Positions 38,201 through 53,200 of a DNA stretch of 64,000 nucleotides are shown in pieces. The DNA lies in contig OX031068.1 in NCBI GenBank assembly GCA_943736015.1, positions 23,816,296 to 23,880,295 of the forward strand, written 5' to 3'. The first letter of the stretch is position 1. The number at the start of each line of letters is the position of its first letter. The notes under the pieces are model-generated. The model was not told where the DNA came from. It was given only the letters and a program-made list of their open reading frames with translations, and ran no database searches. The stretch comes from Tridacna crocea. Taxonomy: Eukaryota; Mollusca; Bivalvia; Cardiida; Cardiidae. The translations under genes were made by a program, and so were the position numbers.

Positions 38201-41200
38201 AGTACATGAAACATTTCTCTAAAATAATTTCAATACCATAAGTAGAATATTTTAAATAACTATCAAAATGCAATCACTTTTATCATGCAGTAGATAAAGG
38301 TTTAGGCCCTTAATGAAGAGATTTTAGACTTGTGCAAGTTGACAGTATTAATGAGTTATGCTCTGTGAAGAGGGGGCTTATTGGATTTGCGAAAAGTATC
38401 GACTCATGTCAGCCTGCACTGCACAGTCTGCCTCTCAAAGAGTAAAAAGTATTGAGATAAAAGGAAAAAAAAAAGACATTCAAAATTCTGAGTGTAATCT
38501 CTTGAGAGTACCTTTGTAGATCGGGCTCATGTCCACAACCATCCTTAACACTATTCTTAGTCTTATTTTCAATAATTTTCTAAATATGAAAGGAAGACAA
38601 CTTCTGATTGGCTAAACCAAGTAGTTTAACCAATCAAAAGTTGTTTATTTTCTAAATCTAGAATAATACTACGAATAAAATTAAGAATGGCTGGCAAATA
38701 CCATCGAATGCAAATTTTGGTGGTCGGACCCTAAAGACATACTGTCTGATACAACTTTGAATACTCCCAAAGCAATCTAAGTTTTAGTATTTAGTCTTTG
38801 GTTTAACTCTTTACCAAACAACAAAACAAGAGGGAAATGAAGGCCCTGTATTGATCCACTGGTTGATAAGTAGAAAAACTACAAGCCAAACATTATAACA
38901 TTTGGCGAATTGGTTTTAAACAGGAAGACATACAAAATTTTCTTGTATAAAATCCTACAAGAAAGATATCCCCAGGGCAAATCCATTTTTAGCCACAAAG
39001 CTACAATTACTTGTACATGTACTTGAATCCTGCTGAAGATCCACTAGATAATGCCCCATACCAAATAAAACAGGTCTAGAATGTGTGTTTATAAACAAGA
39101 AGATTTTCAAAGTTTGCTCAATAAAAGGCCCTGTAAAACAACTTTACTCAATAAAAGGCTCTGTAAAACAAGAGACCAATGAGACAGTTAGGCCTTATGA
39201 TTAGCAACAAGAAGATTTATCAAGTTTTCACGATAAGAGCCTATGTAAGACGTGTGACCCCCTGGTGTGGGGCCAAACTTGACCCCCTCCCCCCCCCCCC
39301 CCAAGTTATAATTTGGGCCCTCTTGATAGAGATCCACTAGATGACTAGATGCAAAATCTGGTAGCCCTAGGTCTTATGGTTACATATGAGTAGATTTTTA
39401 AAGTTTCCGTACATACTTGGAAGCCCATGTAAAACTTGTGATCCCAGGGCAGGGCAAACTTTGACCCCAGGGCTACAATTTGGGCACCCTTTGTAGAGAC
39501 CCACAAGATCAAGCTACATGCAAAATTTGGTAACACTAGGCCTTATGGCTAGATGTGAGAGAATTTTGAAAGTTTTCCCCATATAAGCCCATGTAAAACT
39601 TGTGACCCCCCCCCAGAGCAGGAACACATTTGACCCCTGGGTTATAATTTGGACTGATTGTCAGTGTGCAGAAAATGGAAGAGGTCCACTTGATAAAACT
39701 ACATGCCAAATTTGGTAGCCCTAGGCCCTATGGCTAGGTAGAAGAAGAATTTTAAAGTTGTCCCTAAATAAGCCCATATAAAACTTGTGCCCCCACAACA
39801 GGGACAGGGCCAAATTTGACCCAGGGCTATGATTTAAAGAAACTTGTAGAGGTCTACTAGATAAAGCTACATGCCAAATTTGATAGCCCTAGGTTTCAAA
39901 CAAGAAGAGTTTTAAAGATTTTCACTATTTTTCAGTTTTGTTGCCATGGCAGACAGAGTTTTTGAAGGAGTACAATTCTTTAAAAAATTCTGAAGAGGAC
40001 TATAGGGGGGATCATTTCTGTGAAGTTTCATCAAAATTGGACAGGTAGTTTCAGAGACGAAGATATTTGAAATAAAAGTTACACATGCATGCACAGATGA
40101 ACGACAGACACCAGGCCACGACATAAGCCTGTTGGCCTTTGGCCAGTGGAGATAATTATAGAATGGTAAAAATTGAAAGCATTTGCAGACATCAAAATAA
40201 TTTTGACTGAACAATTGAAATTTGGCTTGGGAAGGGTAGAAAACATTGTGACCAAAAGAGAAAATGCTGTTTCCCACAAAGTTTTCAAAAGACTTCTTTC
40301 TTAGGGTTGTTAAGTTGGGATTGTCTTGTAAAGAGATAACATTGGTAGCATTCTGAGGTTAACAGAAAATAAGTCTACTTACTACAAGAGTTGGTTTCCC
40401 TTCACTGTATGTGTTGATGATTCCAGCTAGCTTGTAGTTCAAAGAAATGTCAAATTGAAATGCTGATTGTTTTTCAGAGAAATTGTAACCCAACACAACT
40501 TTTCTCAGCCTGACTGGGCGGACATTATCATCAAACCTAGAGAATGAAAAGAACAAAACAAAAAAAAATACACTGCAGTGTGACAGTAAGTACTACATTT
40601 GATTGAATAAATATATACTGCAACTATACTCAACTAATTCTGCAAGTTATCTTGGACTTCAGTCAAATGAAAAGAATAATATACTCAAAATAAATGGAGC
40701 AGGTATATTAAGATGGACTGCAAAAAAAGACATATTTCTGGTTTTATCAAGATGTCTCATGATATATGAAATACTGCAGGTTTCACACCACAAAGCATGT
40801 ATTATACAATCTGATTTTGTCTAAACCATCAATAAAAACAACAAAATGAAAAGAAGTCGCATTTTTAAAACAATTGCAAATCCACTGGTATGCCAGAAGA
40901 AACTCAGCAATTTTAAATGCAAAGATTAACATGTACGAACTAATCTACTGGAAAACTAGAGCTGTCACTGAACGTGACTTAACACCCCGCCAGTGCTTTG
41001 ACAGAAACAGGCAATTACCAGTATTTTGTACACAGACAGACAGGCTGACTCCAGTATACCCCCAGAAAACATTCGTTTTGCGGGGGTATGATAATGCAGA
41101 AAACAATTTGTAATAAGCAAAAACACAAATTTGCCCTTTGCTCAGAAATTTTGCTATATGCTAGCAAACTCCAGTGAAAAGTGTTATGCCTGGAAAATCT

Positions 41201-44200
41201 TCAAATGTAACAAGAGCGGCAAATTGTCGCAAGATACGCCCGTCTTACCCCAAGTTGTAAAGCTGGGGCATGCACCAGACAAAATTCAAGTATGAAAAAC
41301 AACAAAGGGCAATAACTCAAAAATTAAGCAAGCAAGAGTTGGGATTCCTGTGCACTGCACTCCCCATCAGTGAGATCTATCCACCCATGAAATTTCATAA
41401 CCGTAGCTAGTATAGTTTTGGAGATATTCACCGGACAAAATTCAAGAATAAAAAACGACAAAGGGCAATAACTCAAAAATTAAGCAAGCAAGAGTTATGA
41501 TTCTTGTGCACTGCACTCCCCCTCGGTAAGATCTATCCACCCATAACCCTAGCTACTATAGTTCTGAAGATATGCTCCGGACAAAATTCAAGTATGAAAA
41601 ACAACAATGGGCAAGAACTCAAAAAATAAGCAAGCAAGAGTTATGATTCTTGTGCACTGCACTCTCCCTCGATGAGATCTATCCACCCATAAAATTTCAT
41701 AACCGTAGCTAGTATAGTTTTGGAGATATGCTCCGGACAAAATTCAAGTATAAAAAACAACAAAGGGCAATAACTCAAAAATTAAGCGAGCAAGAGTTAT
41801 GATTCCTGTGCACTGCACTCCCCCTCAGTGAGATCTATCCACCCATGAAATTTCTTAAGTCTAGCTAGTATAGTTTTGGAGATATGCTCCGGACAAAATT
41901 CAAGTATGAAAAACAACAAAGGGCAATAACTCAAAAATTAAGCAAGCAAGAGTTATGATTCCTGTGCACTGCACTCCCCCTCGATGAGATCTATCCACCC
42001 ATGAAATTTCATAACCCTAGCTAGTATACTTTTGGAGATATGCTCCGGACAAAATTCAAGTATGAAAAACAACAAAGGGCAATAACTCAAAAATTAAGCA
42101 AGCAAGAGTTATGATTCCTGTGCACTGCACTCCCCCTCGATGAGATCTATCCACCCATGAAATTTCATAACCCTAGCTAGTATACTTTTGGAGATATGCT
42201 CCGGACAAAATTCAAGTATGAAAAACAACAAAGGGCAATAACTCAAAAATTAAGCAAGCAAGAGTTATGATTCCTATGCACTGCACTCCCCCTCGATGAG
42301 ATCTATCCACCCATGAAATTTCATAACCCTAGCTTGTATAGTTTTGGAGATATGCTCCGGACAAAGAACTGGACGCCACCCGCCCGCCACGGGTGATCCC
42401 ATAATACGTCCCGTCTTCGACGGGCGTATAACAAAAATGATATATAGGAGTGCTATGTAGAATTTTGTTTTATTAAACTTCAACAATGATTCATCACATT
42501 TGCAGAATAAAAACAGGTCCTTACAGACATACTTACTTATGGTATAACGCTGGACTCTTGTCTGTCCCAAGCCAAGCAGCAACCTACATGGTAAATAAGT
42601 ATATTTCATGCATTAATTTTGACAGAAACTTCTCAGTAAACTTTAAGCTTTTATTTCATGCTTTCTGGCAGGTTATCAAGAGATATCAGTAAAATATTTT
42701 TCGATATTTCATGGTTACAACTAGTGAAAATATAAATTTTCCTTAAATTTCTTGTGCTTGAAGTAATATTGTAATGTGTTGCTATGCGGCAGGGGTACAC
42801 CACGGGAATAATGTAAAAGAACTGTACTGGACTTTGATTAGGTTCTCCCCAGAAAGGGTTAAAGCCTGAAATAAACAGAATATTTGGGATTTTTTGGTAA
42901 AAGATCAAAATTTACTCCATTTTGTGAACATCATCGGTAATATTTTCAGTTGATGAAACATCTTTTTTCACCATTAAAAACAAATATCCTCTACTGTATT
43001 TATTTCACTGTAAAAGTAATAATTCCAATAATCTCGCACTTGAACGTATGTGAATTTCCCATGTGAGACTTTCAGATTATCAAATTCACTGCTCTTATCT
43101 GTGGTGTTGCATCTCTTTTTGACAACATTCACATTTTTCAGCTCTTGATTCTAAATTATTAGTAATATAAACATGATGGTACAATATCAATAATGTCTGA
43201 AACTATTACCTATACCCTAGAAATACATTATATAAAGGCATAAAAAAACCCAGTTTTTACTGTTTTTTGCAAAAAAGTGGAAAACTCTTTGCTTCTTAAC
43301 ATGATAGGGCATGTATTTCATCAATCAATTTTGGGTTAAGTTTGTGAAATGCATATCTTCCTTGTTACAAAAACACACAAATCATCTTCTGTGTATAGGT
43401 TTCACTTTAATCTAATTCTGTTTTATCTGTATTACTCAATAAATCTTTTTCACTCAGTACTGTTCTACTAACTGATTGTATTTAACACCATTCTCAGCAT
43501 TATTTCAGTCATATCCCGTAGGGGAATGAACCTATCCACATGCATTCCCAGATTTTCTGTACCAGTATGCTACCATCATCAAAACAGTGGTCAGCTGTGA
43601 GATAGGAATGAACCCTGTTGCCACAACTATCATCAAGCCTTGAAAAGACATTGGTCAAACTGGGAATTTTGAACCAGCACCCCCTAGTACAGTTCAAAGT
43701 AAGTTCATTAGTTTAACTCTTAACCAAATGAAAAAATTCAGACTTGTCCATACTGGAAACATTGAAGACGACAAAATAAAAGTGACTCAAAAATTGAAAC
43801 TAATGGCTTTAGAAGAGTAGAAAACATTGTGGGAAAAGGAGAAAATGCTGGTTACCAGCATTTTCTCCTTTTCCCACAATGTTTTCAAAAGCTTTCCCTC
43901 TCAGGGTCGTTAAAAGTCAGGATTGTGTAGTAAAGGGTTAAATAACTATGAATCTTATTCATACATCTTCTATATTTGTCAAAGTCGCCGACACTGCCAC
44001 AAATCTGAGGTCATGAAACTCATGTTTTCTGCCTGTCCCTGACCTTGACCTTGCAGCCTGTATGGTCTTCATCCTACTGATTACTCCTTCTACTGTTGCA
44101 CCACGGGTCTCATCATTCAGAATGTGTATCTGTTGACAAAAATGAAAAAGTACAGCTATCACTAAACATGATTATAACCCTCACAAGCTCCTTGTCACAA

Positions 44201-47200
44201 AAACAGGTCTTTGTCAGAGAATGCAGAATCATGTGGTGCAAGAGTAGGAGTTGAAAAAAGTTCCACATGGCGATAATTCCACAATTCGCAGCAGGGTCAT
44301 GAAAATTGCACATACACAACTTCATTTATACAGGAACACTGTGTGTAAATTTGAGTTCAAGTGTTGGAGTATTGTCTACGAACAATCGGATAAACAGACA
44401 GGCAGACGGACAGACAGATAGACAGCCAATGCGATTCCAGTACACCTCTTCCACTTCTTTGTGGGGGGGTATAATAATTTTGCTATAACCTAAAATCACA
44501 TATACATGTACATGTATAATATAAAGGTTTGCTACCCTTCAAATTTTCAGAAACACTGATGGAAAAGATGCAATAGCCTCTTAAAATTCAATTGATTCTT
44601 TTGTTCAAAATTCTTTAGTACTACTCTGAATGCAACAATACTTTGTCTATCATTCAAATATTCATATTGTGTGTTTACTCTTCACTTGTCAATCTCAAAT
44701 TAGTTTGCTATAGATGATGAAAAATTAAAGGTAGTTTCTACTCTTATTGCCACAATATTAGGTGAAAACATTAGATTTGTAAACCTAGAAGCCTTGTTCA
44801 CTCCCTGATGCAGGCCTTAGTCATCTCGACAAGTCTTTGTTTAACCCTTTACCACACAATTCTGACTTTTGACAACCATGAGAAAGATAACCTTTGAAAA
44901 CATTGTGGGAAAAGGAGAAAATGCTGGAAACCAGCATTTTCTCCTTTTCCCACAATGTTTTCTACATTTTCATGTCAAATTTCAATTTTTGATTCACATT
45001 TGTTTTGTCATCTGCAAATGCTTCAAATTTGGACAAGTCATAAATTTTATCATTTGGGAAAGAGTTAAGGCACTGCAGAGTCCTTGTCTTGAACAGAAAA
45101 AAAATCATAAAAGATGTGAACAACCCAGCTGTTACTATGAAATTACAAAAATTCTGCTGCGAAAAAAATATAACATCCCTTTAACCCATTACCACACAAT
45201 CCCTACTTTTGAAGACCCTAAGAAAGAAGCCTTAGAAAACATCATGAGCAAAGGAGTAAATGCTGGTAACAAGCATTTTCTCCTTTTCCCACAATGTTTT
45301 CTACCCTTCCAAAGACAAATTTTAATATTTGAGTGACTTTAATTTTGTCGTCTGCTAAAGCTTTCAACTTTGAACAGTTTTAAATTTTGTCATCTGGTAA
45401 AGAGTTAAAACAAGTGTATAGAGACACCAATAACTATATCACTAAATTATTGTAATCCCAAATCTGAATAAGGACTTATGATGATGGAAACTCATAATTA
45501 CATATAAGTACATATTCAGCTATTCTGAGGTCATCATACACCATCATAATTATGACCTTCTACAGGCCCTGAACCAACCTTGATTCTTTAATTGCTTATT
45601 TAAACCTATTTACAGGGACAAATTTGCCCAAACCTAAACATTTTGTTTTCATATTGCCATCTACTGTCAATTTAAGAACAGTGTGACACCAACATTATCT
45701 TATACAAACCTCATCTACTAAGAACAGATAAATAGCATGGACTACAGATTTGTTGTCCTTCCATCTTCTAGTCATACTGTCCCACTTCTCCTGTAATAAA
45801 ATATCTGTTTTAATCATCTTAGTTTCCTTATTATGGCCTGCAACACGTGAAAAGAGGCATTCTGACGGTTACGTAAAGTATCGTATCTGATAAGTAAAGT
45901 ATTGTATCGATCAGCCTGTTCAGACAGCACAGGCTAATCTGAAACAACACTTTCCGTTTTTATGTATTTATCTGTTTTGCGCATGTCTAATGTAGTCGTA
46001 AAGTGCCGTCTCGTAATTTACGCAAATATATGAAAACATGTTTCATAGAATAATAATTATAGTGAAAGAAGCTGTGGCATTCATTTGAATTCTAAATTGC
46101 TTCTGTAATCATCTGGCTTAATTTTCAAGTTTCTAAAACGAAAAAGGGTCCACCATGGTTAGGGTATGGGCTTGGAAGAAGAATATCAATAAGGCCACTG
46201 TTTGAGACAATACTGTTGGAGGTGAGTGATCACCTGACATTAGAGGTTTTGGGTTTGAAACAAAGATGAATGGGCCAACCTTTGGAGCTACCCACATCAT
46301 GGCCACATTACTGGATATGCTTCCAGGGCCTGTATTCACCAACCATTCTTAAGAATGTTCTTTATCTTATTATCCAGAATTTTCTACATTTGTAAATAAC
46401 ACAACTTCTGATTGGCTAAACCATTTGGTTTAGCCAATCAAAGGTTATGTTACTTACAAATTTAGAAAAACTTTTGGAAAATTCTCAAGAATGGTCGGTG
46501 AATACAGGCCCTGGAGGCAATTATAAAGAGTGGTTGATCACATTCAAGTTAACCTTTTACCAAAAAATCCTGAGTTTTAACAACCCCAGGGTAGAGGCTT
46601 TTTGAAAACACTGTTACAAGGAAAAGTAGAAAATGCTGATAACCAGTATTTTCTACTTTTCCCACAATGTTAACTTCCCTGTCAATGAACTTTGTAGCAC
46701 AAAATCATTTGTTACAATTTCAGATTTGTCTTCTGCAGATGTGTCCAATTTAGAAGGGTCTAAAATTGGCTGTTTAGGAAAGATTTATGATAAAGTGGTT
46801 GAACTAGGCAGGTATTATTACATTATTGACAGATATGAATGGCATATAAAAACTATTCAATCAAACATCCCAGAGTCAAAGGTAATTTACAGATTCCATT
46901 TACAACATGTAGCTGAAAACAAAACTATAACTTACTGGTGTGGTCAGTACAATGTTCACTTCTTGCAGTAGGTAGAAATCTTCTAGATCTGTGTCCCCTG
47001 TTAGCTCCATCACTTTCAAACCAAGAGGTTCAAACTTCTCTCTCCAGTCTTGGAACCTCTCACTACATAAAGCTTTTATTGGGGCCACTATTCACAATGA
47101 TTACAAAAAAACTGTTAAGAGATGACAATTTTTAGATTTATCCATATTTCAAAGCTTTTGTATGAGGCAAAAGATGATTAGATTTTTTTCTGGAAGGTTA

Positions 47201-50200
47201 GATAAAAAGTGTGGAAAAGGAAAAATGTTAGCTAGCAAGGTTTTTGCTTTTGTTTATCCTTTATCAAACAGTGTCAATATTTATTAAACCCAAAAAAGTA
47301 AAGTTTTTAGAACATTGAGAGAAAAACAGAAAACGATGGTAAACAGCTTTTTCTCCTTTCCTCATAATGTTTCTAAAAACTGCTGTTTAGTAAAACTTAA
47401 AGGGTTTTAGAAGCCTTCTTCTACAAGGCAGGAAAAAGATTGGATGGTATGACAACCTATTGGCCTTTAGGCAAACTAAAATAAAGAGTCGAACAACTTC
47501 CATATATGATCAACTTACTGGATATGCAAACTGGTCTTGGTCACCTTGTCATTAAGACATCAGTGGTTAAATATTGATTTACACTTATTATGACTTAAGT
47601 TTGCAGCAATGGTAAGATTTTGTTAAGGGACCAAACCCTTTTGTGAGCTTGATAATTGGAGGGCAAAATATAGTAGACAAGAATATAATATGTAAACCTT
47701 TACCAAACAATCCCTGTTTTTTACGACCCCGAGATAAAAGCCTTGAAAATATTGTGCGAAAAGGAGAAAATACTGGTAACCAGCATTTTCTCCTTTTCCC
47801 ACAATGTTTTCTACCCTGTTGAAAAACAAATTTGAATTTTTGAGTTATGTTTATTTTGTCATCTGCAAGTGCTTTCAATTTGGACCAATTTAAAATTTTG
47901 TCATTTTGTAAAGAGTTAAACCACTGATTTCACCTAGTGCTCCTGTATTGTTTCAAGCTATTTTCTTGTAAGATGTAAACTTTGTGACAGGTTATTACAT
48001 GAAAAACCGACAACTGTGATGACAAAAATGATGCATACTATACACAATTTTGAAGTTTTTGTTATATGCTGGTCCCATGTTTGTGAGCAAACTGATAATG
48101 GCCATTTCAAACACTGCAGTTTTTCCAGAACCAGTAGGAGAACAAAGAACCAAAGATTTGTCTGTGTAGAGCACCTGTAAAAGAGTGTTGAAAGCAACAG
48201 ACAAACATCTATGGCGTAAACAAAATCTATCAAGAGGCTCTCAGTTGGTCTGAATAACTCGCCACGCAAAACAGTGACTATGGAATTCTATTCAATATAC
48301 CAGTAGTAGGTTTGTATGGAAAGAGAAAGGAAACTGAACCAAAGCATAAAAATAATCTTGCAATTAACATATTTCCTCTGAAGAGTTGAAATTCTTCACA
48401 AAACCGGTAAGGATGTCATATCAACCTAAGCCTGTCTTCTTCCCTTCCCCAGTCAAATCTTCACATTTGAATGGAAAGATAACTAACTCTACCTTGTGAC
48501 CTATAGGTATGTTCTCCATATGAAGTTTATGTTACAAAAAACATGTAAAATTTTGAAGAACAATATTTTTACTTTAAATTTGAATAAAAAGGAAATAATT
48601 AATAAAACAACAAAATCACTCTCACATGGGAAAAATCTCACAAAAAAATTTACTTTACCACTGCAGTTGCATGAACTTGATTTCATCAGACTGTTGGTGT
48701 GCAGTGTTTTTACTGCTGTCTGATCAATTTGCTAGGCCCCTTATTTCTTTCTACAAAATATATACACTACATACACATACATTGAGGCCAAAGTGTTTTG
48801 CTAAAACAGAGGTTGGTATTTAGCCACTATGGTAAAACAACTCTCTGCATATGCAGCTAGGTCTAGCATCACTTGATGATTATAAATACTGTCTTGGTAT
48901 TGTACTACCTTTAGTAGGAACCTAGTAGAGCATTTACCTCCTAAAACTAAGGCTATGAATTTTATTCAAACACTGGTAACCTTCTGATAGCTCATGTATC
49001 TATATTGAAATTTGATTGCAGGCAACTCCATATACTTTTGCAAGTAGTTTGGATCAAGTTCCAAAAGCACAGAATGTTCATTCTGATCCAGATCAACACT
49101 GTCTCAAATTCTGTATAAAATTCTGGCCAAAATAACATTGGCTTTTTCTTGCAAAATGAGCTGTAAAAAGGTTGAAGTAATTGTAACAATAAAACTGAAA
49201 GAATAAGAATGGTAAAGAACATACATCATCAAAAACTTTTGACTGTACAACATTGAAGTACTGAAACTTGAAGACACATCTGTACTGTTCTGGTGGAAAC
49301 ATGTCAAGAGCCAAATATTACAAAATTTAGTTTGAGCAGGTTCAAAAAAAGGTTTGAACTCTAAGAAAAACAAATTGTTGAATCGAAAGTGGATAAAAGA
49401 TAATCCAAAATAGAAAATTAATTATATTCCTTTTAGAGAAGTACTTTGACTCTAACCATTTCATTATCATGTCCATTTTATCTCATGTATAGTGCTTTTA
49501 CCATCCCATCCGATCGAATACAATCTAATCCAATCCCATCCTATCCCATCCCTTACATGCCATCCGTCCCTTCCATCCATCACAAAAATCTCTAGTTTAA
49601 TAACCATGATAAAGAAAACTTTTAAAAACAGTGTGAGAAAAAGAGAAATTTCTGGTAACCATCACTTTCTTTTTTTCCCCCACAACACTTTCTACCAAAT
49701 AAAAGACAGTTATCATCATTTAAGCTACATTTAATTTTTTTTTTTAAGGTACTTTTGAGACTGGTCTTGCCCAAAATTTTGTCACATGTTAAAAAGTTAA
49801 ACTTTAATAAATTTTATTTTCCATACTTCATGAAGATGTTGTCAAAGTTATATTCTGTAAACTTTTTATGAGATGAAATGAGTTTATTCACAAGGAAGAA
49901 AATAAGTAAACTTCTCAAACAGAAAGGATATGAATTTCTAAAATAGATCTTAAACACATTCCTTGTCTCATCTTGGTGGCTGGCACTGAAAATATAAGTA
50001 CATTGTAATGGATTGGAAATGTTGAATCACAGATGTGATAAGATTTACCTTCATGCTGCTAAGCACAACCCACTGACCTTTCATGGACAGTGTAGATTAA
50101 GATCAGAGTGCACAGATTGTGCATTCTGATCTATAAGAAGATATATTTTTCTAAAAATAAATTTGAAATAGCATCATCCAGGTTTTTGACTGTCAGCTTA

Positions 50201-53200
50201 AAAGTTTTTTCTAATTTACTTAGGAGAGATAAGGGTTAAGAAAATACATGTGCAATAAAAAATTATTTCCTTACCACAATATTTTTTATGTCTCCATACT
50301 GAGGGGAACAAGCAGACCACAAATTAACTCTTTACTAAACAATCCCTGGTTTTGTGACCGTTTGAGAGATGCTTTCTGAAAACATTGAGAGATGCTTTCT
50401 GAAAACATTGTGGGAAAAGGAGAAAATGCATTTTCTCCTTTTTGCACAAGGTTTACTTCTATGTCAAGGACAAATCATGCTATTTAATTCTTTACCAAAC
50501 AATAAAACTAAAGACTTGTCCAAATTGAAAGCATTTGCAGATGACAAACACGGCTCAATCTTCAAAGATTATTTTGGGAAGGGTGGAAAACATTGTGGTC
50601 AACAGGGATGCTTTCAAACTTATTTCCTGTGGATTCTTTAACTCTTTACCAAATGACAAAATTACACACTGGTCCAAACTGGAAACATTTAAAGCATTCC
50701 CAAACAACAAAATTAATGTGACTGAATAAATGAAAATTGGTTTGACAAGGTTTGAAAACATTGTGGGGAAAAGGAGAAAATGCTGATTACCAGCATTCTC
50801 TCCTTTTCCCCACAATGTTTTCAAAAGGCTCTTTCTAATGGTTGTTAAAAGTTGGGATTCTGTGGCAAAGAGTTAAATGAGGTAGCATGTAAAAATCTGA
50901 ACAGTGGCTATACATACACACCAAAGCTGCTGGTGTTTGAAAAACACTGTTTTCATCATACTTGTCTCTGACCTGTGGCATCACTCTCTTGGACCTCTGT
51001 GTTCCCATCTTGAAAATTTTCTTTTCTGAAAAATAAAATTCTCGGTTATTATAAAACATATAACAGATTTTCTTCTCTAGTATAACATTTCATTTCTGAA
51101 AACTAAAGTCTCATTTTCATAGAATGAAGTTTTCGTACCTGAAAAATAAAGTATTCTTACTGAAAAGCCTCATTTATAAATAAAAACCTAGTAATATCAC
51201 TTCTTTACTTGTAAACAGTACAAATAGACAACCCTAAAATCCTGCATCAGCTTCCCCTTCAAATCCTGGTATCAATAAAAGAAATTGCTACTTTTGCTGA
51301 TGTTAATTTATTGGGTCACACCTAATTAATGCTCAGAGAAACTGAGTTTTATCCAAAGCAGATATGTAAGATACTATCACAAAATGAATCACAATACTTT
51401 CAGATTTCAATCACAGTTGAAACAAATAAAAGCTTACTCACTGGAATGTGAGCTCTCTTTGCTCACTTCTTGAGATCTATCGACTGCTGTATTTTCACTT
51501 CTGGACATTTTAACTTTTCTTACTACTGGGAACTGTGATCCAAGATAAATCTCTTGACTGTTTTCTCTAGTTAAAGTTTTGAAAAAACATTACATTAACC
51601 ACTTTGTAAACATTATATCAGGTACAAAATTTTAGTATTGTCCATTTGAAAGCTTCTGTAAAAGACAAATCAAAAAGTGTTTGATTGATATGATTTCTTT
51701 TTTATACAAGCAATCATTAGGTAGATTGAAATGGTTTAAAGCTCAGATCAATAAACCTAGTTTCATAAAGTTCCATAGATTTTGACCCAAAAACAGCCAA
51801 GGAAAGTTATAAAACAGATGTGGTAAGTAGCCAAGCTTTGGTAGCACAGTCAGTGGCATGCAGGACTTGAGAACAGGGGTCGTGTGTTCCTGGCTCTGCA
51901 ATTTTCTTTCTGAGGATTGATGATAGTCAATACAACAGGATTCATCCCTCTCCCACCACTGACCATTGTGTTACGAGTCAGGCGTAACTAGAAAGAAGAA
52001 GCCAGCAACAAACGATAACAATTAACAGAATTTATTAACAAAAATATCAAATAAACAGTGACAATATTACAATAGTACAAAACAATACCTTAGACGTTAA
52101 ATTCAAAAGACAAACTATTCCAGTCTTAATTCCAATGTGATCCTGATCCAAACTGAATGTAATCTAAGCACACAAAGTAATCCTCACTTTAGTCTAGTCT
52201 GATCCAAATCCAAACTGAATATAATCCAAGCACTAATTATAGGACACAAACACAAGATAATCCCCACTGTAGTCTGGCAATCATGTATTAACTAGTGAAC
52301 ACCGAGATGTAAAGAGCTTTTCCTTTTATAATAACAGAGAAACTTCCAGAAAATTCATGTTAAAATCAGTTGCATAACTTCTAGTAAACAGATTGTAAAA
52401 AGGCCTGGAAACTTCCAGCACAATATTCTGCAAGAGAGAATCCAGTTCTAAAAATAGCAACAGGGGAAAACCATTCAAAAATAGATACACACATGAACAA
52501 AGCTAATAATAACTGGGCATGTACATAACACTTCCCCCCTTGAAAAGAAAAAGAAAGGTTTATGAAATAAATCTTTCTTTTTTGCAATATTATTTATATA
52601 CACGTATATGACACTTTAACTGAAGTATTACAAAGGAAATAACAAACACAAATATTAATTATTTAAGACAAATGAAAATAATCAAGGTAATGAAAGTACA
52701 ATTTAAAAATTCAGTTTGAACATGATTAAGGGAAAATGACTTTTTGAATTTCAAACTCTTGAAAGAGCATCTGGTATAATGTTATCTTTCCCTTTTATGT
52801 GTCTTATGTCAAGATTAAACTCTTGAAGCAATAAACTCCACCTCAGTAATCTTTGATTCTTATTCTTAAGTTTGTGTAGAAAACTTAAAGGGTTATGATC
52901 ACTGAATACAACAATTGGTGAAGTTGAAGAGGTTAAATAAACTTCGAACTGCTGGATTGCCAGAATTAAGGCAAGACACTCTTTTTCTATGGTAGAGTAA
53001 TTTTTCTGATGTTTGTTAAATTTCTTAGAAAAGTAACAAACTGGGTGATCAATACCATTATTATCTTCTTGTAAAAGAACAGCACCAATACCAACATCAC
53101 TTGCATCAACAGCTAATTTGAAACATTTGTCAAAATCAGGTGCCAAGAGAACTGGTGCTCTCTTTAGTATGGCTTTCAGACGATCAAATGCATCTTGACA

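Noticed and set aside
41281-42362. CRISPR-like regular array
   Set aside because: Units are contiguous 156-bp tandem repeats with no spacers, in a eukaryotic intron.
48905-48975. tRNA-derived SINE head
   Set aside because: TAGTAGAGCATTTACC is suggestive, but box B is not recognisable and no body is shared with other copies.
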